Shown here in pieces: positions 49,161-60,192 of a DNA stretch of 64,000 nt; the stretch's first letter is position 1, and each line of letters begins with the position of its first letter. The position numbers and the translations under genes were made by a program. Below the pieces are notes generated by a model. It was not told the DNA's origin. It did no database searches and worked only from the letters and a program-made list of their open reading frames with translations. Where the stretch lies: NCBI GenBank assembly GCA_002914805.1, contig JXTB01000127.1, forward strand, positions 393,858 through 457,857, in the 5' to 3' direction. The DNA comes from Parasponia andersonii (lineage: Eukaryota > Streptophyta > Magnoliopsida > Rosales > Cannabaceae).

Positions 49161-49740
49161 CAATCAAATCCAAGATTCAATCACTAGATAGCGGTAAAGC
49201 ATATTCTCAAGTATCTTAAGAGAACGAGAAATTATATGTTGGCTTATTCAAATCAGGACTTGATTCCTACTAGTTACACTGATTCTAATTTTCAATCAGA
49301 CAAAGATACTCGAAAGTCGATGTCTGGGTCAGTGTTTACTCTTTGTAGTGGAGCCGTTGTCCAGAGAAGTATTAAATAATCTAGCACTACAGATTCTACT
49401 ATTGAAGTAGAATACATAGTAACTTGTGAAGCAGCTAAAGAAGTAGTTTAGCTTAGAGAGTTCTTTACTAATTTGGAAGTTATTCAAAATATGGATAAGC
49501 CACTGACTTTATACTGTGACAACAGTGGAGCAGTAGTGAATTCAAGAGAACTAAGAAGTCACAAGAGAAGAAAGCATATAGAGAAGAAGTATCATTTGAC
49601 TAGAGAAATAGTACATCGAGAAGACGTGACTATTAGAAGATAGCATCTGAAAACAACATTGCTGATCCTTTTACAAAGATGCTTCCAGTGAAGACTTTTG
49701 AGAGTCACTTGGAGGATCTAAGATTGAGAGACATGTCTCA
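49160..49740 (+). pseudogene. Element E RNase H remnant
   Basis: Readable pieces include AVKHILKYLKRTRNYML, YTDSNFQSDKDTRKS, LYCDNSGAVVNSRELRSHKRRKHIEKKYHL and ADPFTKMLPVKTFESHL. The copia C-terminal end lies just before the polypurine tract. Confidence 0.82.
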
Positions 49741-49753
49741 CCTGCTTTAGGGC

Positions 49754-49764
49754 TAGTGGGAGAT
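49754..49764 (+). other. Element E polypurine tract
   Basis: AGTGGGAGATT precedes the 3' LTR start TGTTAGGATTTATGCC. It is the standard plant copia polypurine tract. Confidence 0.85.
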
Positions 49765-51599
49765 TGTTAGGATTTATGCCATAAAAATGTGTATATTTTG
49801 GATATATGCTGAATTAATAAAATGATATTTTCTACTTGAATTTGTGCATAATTTGTATGTCTTTAAATATCAAAAAATCCATAGTTTATTTAACTGACCA
49901 CAAATTTAGTAAATAAGTGTTATATAAATGAGTATTAAATCTAAGGATAATAAACTAAATATAGTCCGTAATAATTAATTAAAATTTAGGATCTTTAATT
50001 AAAGATTATTAGTATGGTCCATTAACATTGAGAATATAGTAATCTTATCCAGACTATTGATGTGTTGACATCACAATGGAGGTACCTCATATAATTCGAT
50101 TATATAGGACTGAACTAGATAAGAATTGAATCTCACATAAATTTCGTTAACTGTTCAGAGTTTAAATAATATCACAAGATGATCATATGTTGATTAATCT
50201 TAATCCTTAGTAGTTATAGACTCCTATTTATAATATTATGTTCTTTAACATACTTGTTTAAGGTTTGTTTTTTAAACAGATCGAAATACTTGTGTCTTGG
50301 AAGCATGATGAGATAAGTAACTAGGAATGTAACTTACAGATATGGAATCCATTCCTTCTATTAGGAAATTAGAAAGATGATTCCTTTGTGAATTGATTCA
50401 GGACTTGAATAGTTTGAGTATTCAATTTATAATAAATTTATAAATCAATTGTTTAGTGAAGAATCAATAGTACACAAGGATAAAGATGTAATTAGAGAGG
50501 TAAACAGAATATAACCTAGCTCTAATTCTGAATTATCTATAGAGGATTGAACTACATGTAATGATTAAATCGATGGATTACTCATTACTTTCTGAATAAA
50601 TTAATTCTGTAACTTCAAGAGTGTAATTCTAAAGTTTTATTAGAGTAATATTGGATTTAATAGATTAGACAAATTAATTAAAAAGTTTAATTAATTGTCA
50701 TAATTTATTGGAGCTTGAATTACAAGTCCATAGGTCCCTAATTCCACCTCTTATAAATACTGTACTGGATATTACATTATTTCTATTATTGTACTGGCAC
50801 ACTTTGTCCAGATAAATAGTTTATCTATATGTAATTAATAATTGTTATTAATTAATTAATTCATCAATTTTGAATTAATTAATTTAAATAATGGAGAGAT
50901 AAGTTTCCTAATTTATTTAAATTTTGAATATAAAAATATCTAATTATAAGATAATTAGATATACAGAAATTAGAAAACTGACTAAAGTTTTTTTATTGAG
51001 AGAGATATATATATATATATATATTAATTAAATAGATTAATTAATTTAAGTATACATATATATATAAACTTTATGCTTAAAACCAAAATAACGTACCGTG
51101 AACTAAAAAAATGTAGGAAAAATTATATATATATATATATATTAATTAATATGATTAATGAATTTATTTATTAAATAGATATTTTTATATATATAAGGTG
51201 AAACTCTAGCAATACACACAACGTATTATTTTCAACAGAGTTCCCATAAACTAGAAAGAAAAAGAAGAAAGTTTTCCTATTTTCTATAGAACAAACTCTT
51301 ATAATCTCATGTGTTGAGAATATTGCAAGGGCCTAAAATGTGAGTCTTAAGAAATTGTATGCAATGCCCACACATTCATCCAACTGTGCGTGAGATTTGG
51401 ATTAAAAGATCGTGGTTGAAAAGACAGAAAAACTAGGATCCGCTGATAAGCTACAAGAGGTATTAGATTTATTCTCTTTGTATGTTCCTATTTGTTATGA
51501 ATTAATACTATGCACTTATATAGTCAAATATTTTGAGAAAATTTTTATGAAGGTTCATGGGCTAATCTTCCACTACAAAAATTGTTTTTAAGTCCAACA
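49765..51599 (+). repeat. Element E 3' LTR (1835 bp)
   Basis: It starts TGTTAGGATTTATGCC and ends CCAACA, aligning end to end with 42227-44026 at about 12-15% difference in sampled stretches. It includes TA microsatellites near 51006-51025 and 51125-51143. Confidence 0.88.
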
Positions 51600-52105
51600 G
51601 TTGAACCTCAATACCCATGGCCTAAGACTTGAATATGTACGGTTGAAATTGGAAGGCCCAACCCAATTCAATTTACTCCCCCATTAGAGGTTTCAATTTC
51701 GCTACCACTGATCTTAGTTTTGGTTTTGAAAATGATTGCGGTGGAAGCGATAAGTTGTTCAAATTTTCAAAAGACTTGAAAAACTCAAAAGAATATCAAG
51801 ATCTTAATTTTGTTATATTCATTTATTTTTTTAAACATAAGATAAAAGCTATTTACATCTTAAAACGATTACAATGATCTAAACTTTTCTTTTTCGACTC
51901 CTTTATATTTTGCAAACTATGACTCAATGCCAAGGATTGGACATGTGGGCATCTGTAGAAGTAGTAGGAATTTTAAATCATAGTGAATTTCTTGTACAAC
52001 TTTTTAATCTCAACATAAAAGAGTAAGAACATTTTCTCTAAAAAACTATGGAAGAAACTATTTCTAAGAAAATGGGAAAACACATATATTTATATATATA
52101 GGTGA
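51600..52105 (-). repeat. Possible copia LTR fragment
   Basis: On the minus strand the region reads like a copia LTR tail: a TATA-like TATATATATAAATATATG near 52085-52102, then the end-like block CTTCCACCGCAATCATTTTC near 51730-51750. No partner LTR or coding sequence is present, so this rests on resemblance only. The first 90 bp contain a GGCCCAACCC word common in plant promoters. Confidence 0.25.
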
Positions 52106-52466
52106 TGTAACATCCCCTTATTGACAACACATTTAAACGTGTGTTTTGGGATTTTTCTAATTGTTGGAATTAATATTAAGACAAGGATTATTAGTAATTA
52201 AGCACAAGATTACCAAAGATTAAGCTAGATTACCTAAGCTACATGCAGTATGGGACAAACGGCACAACTTAAGGAAAATAACATGCAACATAGCATGAGC
52301 TACACGCCATTTGGAGCTATTTCATCTAAGTCCAAACTGCGTGTCATGTAAGATCGAGCTATATGTTGTTTAGAGACACTTCTCCTTATATACAAGCACC
52401 TAACTTCAAATTCAAGTTGTTCTCATAATTCTAGAGACTTCTAGAAGCTTCCAACTTGGGCATTAA
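52106..52466 (+). repeat. Possible truncated LTR fragment
   Basis: It begins TGTAACATCCCC, the same kind of start as other gypsy LTRs here (TGTAACAACC, TGTGACATCC), and stops where LTR G begins. It lacks an identifiable end or partner. Confidence 0.25.
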
Positions 52467-53188
52467 TGTGAAATCCTAAATTTTATAAGGGTAATTAAGT
52501 AATTTTAATTCAATGACATTTTGGTAATTCTACATTTTGAATTATTTTTAAATTAAATTATCGGTGTTGAATCTAGACAAGATTAAGTCTAAGTGCTTTT
52601 GGGACAAAAGTGAAAAAGAAATTTCAAACTAGGGACAAAACTGTAATTAAGGAGGGACTAAAGTGAAAGAATCTTTTTAAAATTGTGGCCAAAGTAGAAT
52701 TTCAAAAACTTTTTTTTTCGTTCGAATCAGATTGCGCCACATGTCCTGCTGCTACAGTTTTCAAAAATTGCATAAAAACCCTCAATTTCTTCTTTCTTCT
52801 CCACGGAAGTCCCCCGAAGCCGCTCTCGGCCACTGTTCACCTGAGGCTCCTCTGGCCACCGTATCGCCCGATGCACTGCCCCGCATCCTTGCCCAGCTGC
52901 CGACAAAGCCACGCCCGGTGTCACCGTCTCACTCTACCACTCCTCGTCGGAGAAAAGGCTGCCCGAAGTTAGCGCCACCGGACGGTTCTTCACACGCCGT
53001 TCAGCTGTCTGACATCCGATCACCACACCACCACCACCACCACCGTTGGACTCGTCTCGACTCCAGCTTTCATTTTCGACCACTCTCGGCCTCCAACTCG
53101 GCACCGGTGAGAAGTTGACTACTGTAGTAATTTTATAATATTTAATTTATGTGATATTTTTGTAATTATTTCAGAATTGAATTACTTT

Positions 53189-55379
53189 TGTAAAAACCCA
53201 GATTTTGAGAGGGTAATTTGGACAATTTACCAATTTTTTGGATAAAATATTGCGGGGATTAATTTGCAAAAATTTTGTGCAGAAAGACTAAATTACAATG
53301 TTTGGGGAACTAGATTGATAGAGATTTGAAATTTGGGGACTTATGTGCAATTTTTGAAAAATTACACAGCCCTATAAGACAGGGCCATGTGCCTTGTCCT
53401 TTTCCTTCTCTCTCTCTCTTCTTCCCCGATTTCTCTCTCTTCTCTCTGTGTTTTTCAGCTGCTGACGCCCGACCGCCGCAGGGAGTGTTCTAGCCACCAT
53501 CAGCCCGCGCCACCGACCGGCGAAGGATCGTCGTGCCACGCTAAAACTCCGCTGCCGTTCGCTAGCCGCTGCCGATGTTTCCATCGCCGGAAATCTCCAT
53601 AGAGGCCGAATCGGTTTTTTCATCACCGGTGACGATTCCAGCCACCATTCGACCTCTAACCGGTCCCGTTGGATTCCTCTCGTCTCGTCTCAAGGATCAT
53701 CAAGGTATATTTATCTCAACCCCATTTTGTCTGGATTGAAAGTTGTCATTTTTGGGTATTTCGAGTTTATGGTTGTTGTTTTTGATCCGGCCGTTGGATT
53801 GTGTTTTTGAGTTCATTTTTGGAATGTACTCGGAAAATGGAGAAGTTTGATATATATATATATTGTGTTGTTTGTTGATCGACATGAAAATCGAGATCGG
53901 ACGGTTGAGATTTTGTCTCGTTTTGTGTGCCACCAGCCCGGTGTGGGCCCGGACCCGAATTGAACAAGTTATATGTCTAACCTAGCTATTTTGGGTGCTA
54001 GGAATTCAGCGAAGAGATCCGTTTGTGGAATTGAAGCTCCGGTGAGAAGTTGGTTTTTCACAAGAGGACGATCGAGGGCTTGGAATTGGTTCCCAACCCT
54101 CCGAGCGATCATCAACGACACCTTGAGGATTCGATAGCGTGGTATTGCTATTCGAGTGAGGTAGGGACTCAGTTACCTCTGTTTTATATCGTTTTTGAAT
54201 AAAACTTATTTTCTACAACATATGAGAACAAATGTGATTTTTGGTTACTCGAATATCTATGATGGGAATTGATTGTATGAGATATATACTATATTGCTCT
54301 GGGAATTTTCTGAGTACAGGTTATTTTGGGTATATTAAAAAATAGGACCGTTACACTGCCCGTTTTTCTATAAAAACTTAGTATGCTGATTTTACTAAAA
54401 AACCAGAGCACTATTATTTTCACACTTCAGTTCTGTACTGCAAGTATCATAGGATCATACATGAGCACCGTGTTAGTATCATGGGTTTACAGTGTGGCTT
54501 TGCATGCCCCACCATCGGTGAAAGTCCGTAAACTCGTGCGGAGTTTTGTTATCTCTGATTACCTCCCCATTTGGCAGGTGCTGGTAATTCGGTTGCCCCT
54601 CCAAGTTTGGTAGGCGACACACGAGTGTCCCCTCCGGGTATGGGCTTAGGTATCAGGCAGGCTGTTAGGCATACTTAGTGCCATCATCATTGGTTTCCAT
54701 AGATGAGAGGATGAGAGCTCATGGATATGGGTTGATTTGTGTCATGTGCATATGAATTGGATGGTTTTGATTACACTGCTTTTTATATATATATATATGG
54801 ATTTCCAGTTTGGATTATATATATATGTATATTTTGGACTAAATCAACCATGTAGGAATTCCCTATCACTAATATGTTTTCGATCAAGGTAATTGTTTTC
54901 CTACTGGGCATTTTATGCTCACCCCCCTACCTTATTCCTCAGGTGGTGTCCAGTGCGATCTTGGTGATCAAGAGGAGTAAGAGGTTATCTGGATTGCAGT
55001 TCGTCTCTTGGTAATGATAGGAGTTTATTGTCGTAGTCTTTGGACTATTTGGGTTTTGTATTAGCATTGAACCAAGATTATTGCTTTCGATTTTGTCTTC
55101 GAACTTATGTATGCCATTCTGGTATTTGACTTTTGTTGTGGATGATGATGATGCTTGGACTTATATTTGATTTTTCTGTTTTTCAATTATTATTCGATCT
55201 ATGTTTAATGGTGTATACGAACTGTGGGAGTGCTTCACGGGATAGAATTCCGATTATTTTATTTAAATGGATCGTTTTTATAAAAACTAGAACTTTTTAT
55301 ACTTTTCAAATAAATCAAGGAATTTCCCACCTTTGTGAAATTCCCCTTCTGCCACTGGCCCTGGTTTTGAGCTGTGACA
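53189..55379 (+). repeat. Element F 5' LTR (2191 bp)
   Basis: It runs from TGTAAAAACCCAGATTT to GAGCTGTGACA and is collinear with 60193-62363. It contains a TATA-type core, a CT-rich run (53400-53450), a GC-rich stretch (53455-53690) and TA microsatellites. The Ser/Pro/Arg-rich open frames inside it are compositional. Confidence 0.92.
53369..53385 (+). promoter_or_regulatory. TATA-type element inside a small hairpin, element F LTR
   Basis: GCCCTATAAGACAGGGC places a TATAAG core between GCCCT and AGGGC arms. It sits just upstream of the CT-rich run where an LTR transcript would be expected to start. The identical string is kept at 60370-60386 in the other LTR. Confidence 0.5.
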
Positions 55380-55385
55380 GAATTT

Positions 55386-55400
55386 TGTGGTATTAGAGCT
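55386..55400 (+). other. Element F primer-binding site (tRNA-Met-like)
   Basis: TGTGGTATTAGAGCT lies a few bases after the 5' LTR end; it resembles TGGTATCAGAGC, complementary to initiator tRNA-Met. Confidence 0.7.
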
Positions 55401-55514
55401 TTGAGTTTAATAGCTCGGACGTATCGCCATTACACTAGACTGAAGTTATTTTATGACAAGCTTGCATCATTATCTCACTAACAGCTTGGCATATTGTTTC
55501 AGACTTGTAAGGAT

Positions 55515-56690
55515 GCCTCCTAGAAGAGTTCTGAGGCACCAGCCGGGTGCCGAACCTCCTCGTCTAGATTTCTCTCATCTGATCGAGGCAATATAGCAGG
55601 CATTTTCCCAGATGAGCACTCCAGACTATCAACCTCCAGCTCCGAGGGAACGTCAGTTAGATCAGGCTGATCATCTCTAGTGGTTTATTCGTCTCCAGCC
55701 AGGGCATTTTGATGGTAGATCAGAAGCTCTCACGGCAATTACTTGGTTACGTGAAATGGAGAGGCACTTTCGAGCCCTTTGTACTCTGGTTGAGTTTTGG
55801 GCTGTGTTTGTTGTTACCCGTTTGACGGGGAGTGCCATTCATTGGTGGGAGACAGTGGAACGGATGCAAGATGTAGTGGGCTTGACTTGGGAAGACTTTG
55901 AGCAGATTTTTAAGGTCCAATATGCCAATAAGGATCAACAGGATGAAGTTATGAACTGATTTGAGACGTTGATTCAAGGTAACAAAACAGTGAATGTGTA
56001 CCTGATAAAGTTCACTGAGTTGGCAAGTGTTGCTCTTGGACCGGGTACGAGCGAGAAGTACTGAGTTGCCAAGTTCAGGAGTCATCTGAATCGGAATATT
56101 TTCAACAGGATTGGTACTCAGACTTCCGTACTCTTCCTGAGATTGCAGTGGTTGCCCAGCGGGCAGAGGCCATCGAAGAAGGATTGGATTCCAGGAGGAA
56201 CCAACGGAGAGGTAATGATAGGAAAGCCACCAGAAGGAACCAGGGGTAGTGGTCAGCCCAGGGTACTACGAACAGTGGGAGCTCGAATAGCAGTGGTTCT
56301 TTAGGGGGTGACAGAGGTAGTCCATATGGAGGATGTTTTGTTTATGGCCAGCTGGGTCATCGAAAGAAGGAGTGTCCCAACCGTTTATAGAAATCTCCTC
56401 TTTCTCAAGGAGGATCACAGAGGAGCCAATCCGATTCTGTTTCTTATCAGAACACTCAAGCGAGGCTGCAACAGTCACAGGGTACTTTGCAGGCTTTTAC
56501 TTCCCTTTAGCCTTATCAGCATCAGTACTGCCCACAGGGTTTTACTCAGAACTTTCAGACTCCTCAGGCCTCAGGGAGTCAGGGTGGGCGTGGATATGGC
56601 AGTAGTGGTCCAGGATCCAGCAGTAGCCATCCTAGTCAGGGGAGAGGCAACAAGGGGAAAGGGAAGGTGACTGGCCAAGCCTAAACTTTT
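55515..56690 (+). pseudogene. Element F gag remnant
   Basis: It starts near MPPRRVLRHQPGAEPP (55514). The gag core follows: ITWLREMERHFRAL, TGSAIHWWETVERM, TWEDFEQIFKVQYANKDQ and FTELA. A Ser/Gly/Gln-rich tail (56220-56690) with a zinc-knuckle-like segment near 56330 closes it. Confidence 0.82.
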
Positions 56691-56719
56691 ACTGGAGCCG
56701 ACGAAACTCAGGATCGCAT

Positions 56720-57110
56720 CGGTCGATGTGTTGTTGATGGTATAATCCTTATTTCACACTCTTGGGCACATGTTTTGTTTGATACTGGTGCATTTCAATC
56801 ATATCCTTGTTATTTGCTCAACTGTTGGGGTTGGAATTTTCTGATTTGGATTATGTATTGACGTCGGGTACACCTTTGGGAGGAGTAGCCGATGTGTCTA
56901 GTGTGTGTAAGTCTTGTCGGGTTGTGATTGGTGATAGGAAGCTTCTTGCTGATTTGATTATGTTGCTGATGGGACAGTACGACGTAATACTCGGTATGGA
57001 TTGGTTGTCGAAATATCGAGCGGTTGTAGACTATCATACAAAGCGGGTGACTCTTTTTCCTAGTGATGGATATCCTATTGTCTATCAGGATGGGATGAGT
57101 CTGTTGAAGC
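56720..57110 (+). pseudogene. Element F aspartic protease remnant
   Basis: The active-site area near 56775 (VLFDTGAF) and the C-terminal part ([30 protein letters not shown]) are readable. The GMDWL signature is typical of Tekay/Del protease. Confidence 0.82.
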
Positions 57111-57229
57111 CTAGTCCTATTCTGAAAGCATGCATGGGTGGAATAAAGAAACTTGAGTATTATGGGAACTTGTTTGCCATGGATGGCGAGGTGAGGACAG
57201 ATGATCAAGACCCATGGATTCCGGTGGTG

Positions 57230-57990
57230 TATGAGTATTCAGAGGTATTTCCTGAAGACTTACCGGGGTTACCACTAGACAGGGAGATCGAGTTCTGTAT
57301 TGAACTAGTTCCTGGAGCTCAGCCAATTTCTATTCCAGCCTATCGCAAGACACCTGCTGAGATGGAAGAATTAAGAGAACAGTTGGATGATTTGCTTTCC
57401 AAGGGCTTTATTCGCAGTAGCACTTCTCCTTGGGGTAATTCTATTTTATTTGTGAAGAAAGCTAATAGTTCGTTGAGACTTTGTGTGGATTACTGGAAGT
57501 TGAATCAGTTGACGGTGAAGAACAAGTATCCCTTGCCAAGGATAGATGAGTTGTTTGATCAACTCAGTGGTTCGAGGTGCTTCTCTAAGATTGACTTGAG
57601 ATCCGGTTATTATCAGTTGAAGATAAGAGAGGATGATATACCTAAGACAGCATTTAGAACCCGATATGGTCACTTCGAGTTTCTAGTGATGCCATTTGGT
57701 TTGACGAATGCCCCTGTAGCCTTTATGGATCTCATGAATCGGGTTTTTAGGACGTTTTTGGATCGTTTTGTGGTTGTGGTCATCGACGACATCCTGGTGT
57801 AGTCCAAGACTCGAGAATAGCATGTCGAACATCGGGGGATAGTACTTAAGACCCTGAGAGATCATCAGTTGTATGCCAAGAAATTGAAGTGTGACTTTGG
57901 ATGTCAGAAGTGAAGTTCTTGGGTCATATGATTTCTCACGGAGGTATTTCAATTGATCCTGCTAAGATCAAAGCTGTTATGGAATAGGAA
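57230..57990 (+). pseudogene. Element F reverse transcriptase remnant
   Basis: A long readable stretch includes [70 protein letters not shown] and VVIDDILV. The IDD catalytic-type motif is present. The thumb with [13 protein letters not shown] follows after 58000. Confidence 0.88.
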
Positions 57991-57999
57991 AGACCGAGA

Positions 58000-58560
58000 A
58001 ATATGACGGAGGTATGTAGTTTCCTTGGATTGGCAGGCTACTACTGTCGTTTTGTGCAAGATTTCTCGAGAATTGCTTTGCCTTTGACGAAGTTGACCAA
58101 GAAGGATGTTAAGTTTGTTTGGGATCATGAAAGTGAAGAAGCTTTTGTCAGGTTGAAGCAGAGTTTAACCACCATACCTGTTCTTACTGTTCCTGACGGT
58201 AACGAGCCTTATGTGATGTATACCGATGCTTTGAAGACGGGTTTGGGATGTGTCTTGATGCAGAATTGTCGAGTTGTGGCTTATGCTTCTCGTCAGTTGA
58301 AGCCACATGAGAGGAACTATCCTACCCATGATCTGGAGCTTGCAGTAGTGATCTTTGCTTTGAAGATTTGGCGATGTTACTTGTATAGTGTGATTTTCGA
58401 CATATTCTCCGATCATAAGAGTTTGAAGTATCTCTTTACTCAGAAGGATTTGAACTTGAGATAGCGAAGATGGGTTGAGTATGTGGAGAATTATGTCTTC
58501 GACCTACAGTATCATCCTGGTAAGGCCAATGTTATAGCTGATGCACCGAGTAGGAAGCCT
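58000..58560 (+). pseudogene. Element F RNase H remnant
   Basis: Readable motifs are [52 protein letters not shown] and [36 protein letters not shown] follows. Confidence 0.88.
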
Positions 58561-58869
58561 CATGATGCACTAGCTACACTAGTGTTTGAAGACTGGAAGA
58601 ATTCAGTTATGATTGGTGACTATAACTTGCAGTACTTCGAGAATGAAGGAGTTGCTTGCCTGAGCAACATTGTGATTTCACCATCTCTTCTCCAAACTGT
58701 CCAGCAGAGTCAATGGCAAGATAGGGAGTTGAGGACAATCTAGAATCGGCTTCAAAATGATGAGCAGTTAGATAGTTGGAGCACTAACAGAGAAGGGTTT
58801 TTGCTTTTCAGTGGGAAGTTGGCTGTAGCTGATAACCTAATCTTCAAGAAACCATTCTAATTGAGGCTC

Positions 58870-60065
58870 ACAAATCAAGGTTCACAGTACATCCAGGTAG
58901 TACCAAGATGTACCGGGACTTGAAGCGGCAGTATTGGTGGAAAGGTATGAAGAAGGATGTAGCTACTTTTGTGGCTAAGTGTTTGACTTATCAGCGAGTC
59001 AAGACTGAACACCAGAGACCAGCTAGATTACTTCAGCCATTGCCAATTCCGGAATGGAAGTGGGACAAGATCACGATGGACTTTATGACCCATTTGCTGA
59101 AGACCTTGAGGAAGAATGACGTAGTTTGGGTGGTAGTCCATTGGTTGCCGAAGAGTGCTCACTTTATACCGATCCGGATGGACTACTCTCTTACTGAGCC
59201 CAGTAGACTGTATGTGGAGAACATCATATGCTTGTATGGTGTGCCTTTAAGCATAGTATCTGACAGAGATCCAAGGTTCACTTCTAAGTTTTGGAAAGCT
59301 TTACAGAAAGCGTTCGGTACGTAATTGGATATTAGTACAGCTCACCATCCTGAGACAGATGGTCAGTCTGAAAGGACCATTCAGATTCTTGAGGACATGC
59401 TTCGTTGTTGCATACTGGACTTTGGTGGGAACTGGGATGACCATCTTCCTTTAGTGGAATTTACTTAAAATAACAATTACCAGACCAGTGTGGGTGTGAC
59501 TCCATATGAAGTGCTGTATGGGAGGCCGTGTAGATTGCCTTTGTGTTAGGTAGAACCAGAAGAGCATGTTACTCTCGGACCTGAATTTATTGAGAAGACT
59601 ACTAGGAAGATCAAGGATATCCAAGAGAGACTCAAGGAGATTCAGAGTCGCCAGAAGAGTTATGCTAACCCTAAGAGGCGTGAGGTAGAGTTCGATACTG
59701 ATGATTCTGTGTTCTTGAAAGTGACTCCAAGATGTGGTGTTACAAGATTTGGAGTTAGGGGTAAGCTTGCTCCAAGGTATATTGGCCCCTTTGAGATCAC
59801 CGAGATTGGACTAGTGGGGTATTGCTTGAATCTACCTGCAAAGTTGGACCACGTGCATAATGTGTTTCATGTGTCGATGTTGAAGAAGTACACACCGGAT
59901 GCATCTCATGTTATCCAGTACGTTCATGTACCGATCCAAGAAGATGTGTCCAATAAAGAGCAGCCTGTTCGTTTGTTGGCTAGGGAGTTGAAGGTGCTTC
60001 GCAACAGAGAGATCCCACTTGTCAAGGTGCTTTGGGAACATCACAAGGAAGACAAGGCTACTTAG
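58870..60065 (+). pseudogene. Element F integrase remnant with chromovirus-type tail
   Basis: The integrase region covers the HHCC-like part (MYRDLKRQYWWKGMKKDVATFV) and the catalytic core ([53 protein letters not shown]). The C-terminal fold is GKLAPRYIGPFEI, then HNVFHVSMLKKYTPD. The tail PVRLLARELKVLRNREIPLVKVLW is typical of Tekay elements. Confidence 0.88.
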
Positions 60066-60179
60066 GAACTCGACATGGAGATGTACGAGAAGTACCCTCA
60101 TTTGTTTAACTTTTAGTTAGAAGTTGTATTGTGAAGGAAACCTTGACTTATATTTTGAATTTTGGAATGAAATTCTTTT

Positions 60180-60192
60180 AAGGAGGGGAGAA
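60180..60192 (+). other. Element F polypurine tract
   Basis: AAGGAGGGGAGAA immediately precedes the 3' LTR start TGTAACAACC. Confidence 0.88.

Larger units (their letters stand above)
42227..51599 (+). mobile_element. Element E: Ty1/copia retrotransposon with two LTRs (fossil)
   Basis: The plus-strand order is LTR, tRNA-Met primer site, ~1.8-kb leader, gag, GAG-pre-integrase, integrase, RT, RNase H, polypurine tract, LTR. Integrase ahead of RT marks copia. Short flanks gttag (42222-42226) and gttga (51600-51604) may be a worn 5-bp target duplication. Sampled LTR divergence of about 12-15% makes it old, perhaps five to ten million years. The coding region is interrupted at ten or more places. 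Motifs suggest a Tork/Angela-like lineage, but I am not sure. Confidence 0.88.

Noticed and set aside
52685-53118. Pro/Ser/Arg-rich open frame as a host gene
   Set aside because: It lies in the GC-rich leader-like part of LTR G, and equivalent frames occur in the LTRs of element F at 53372-53626 and 60475-60804.
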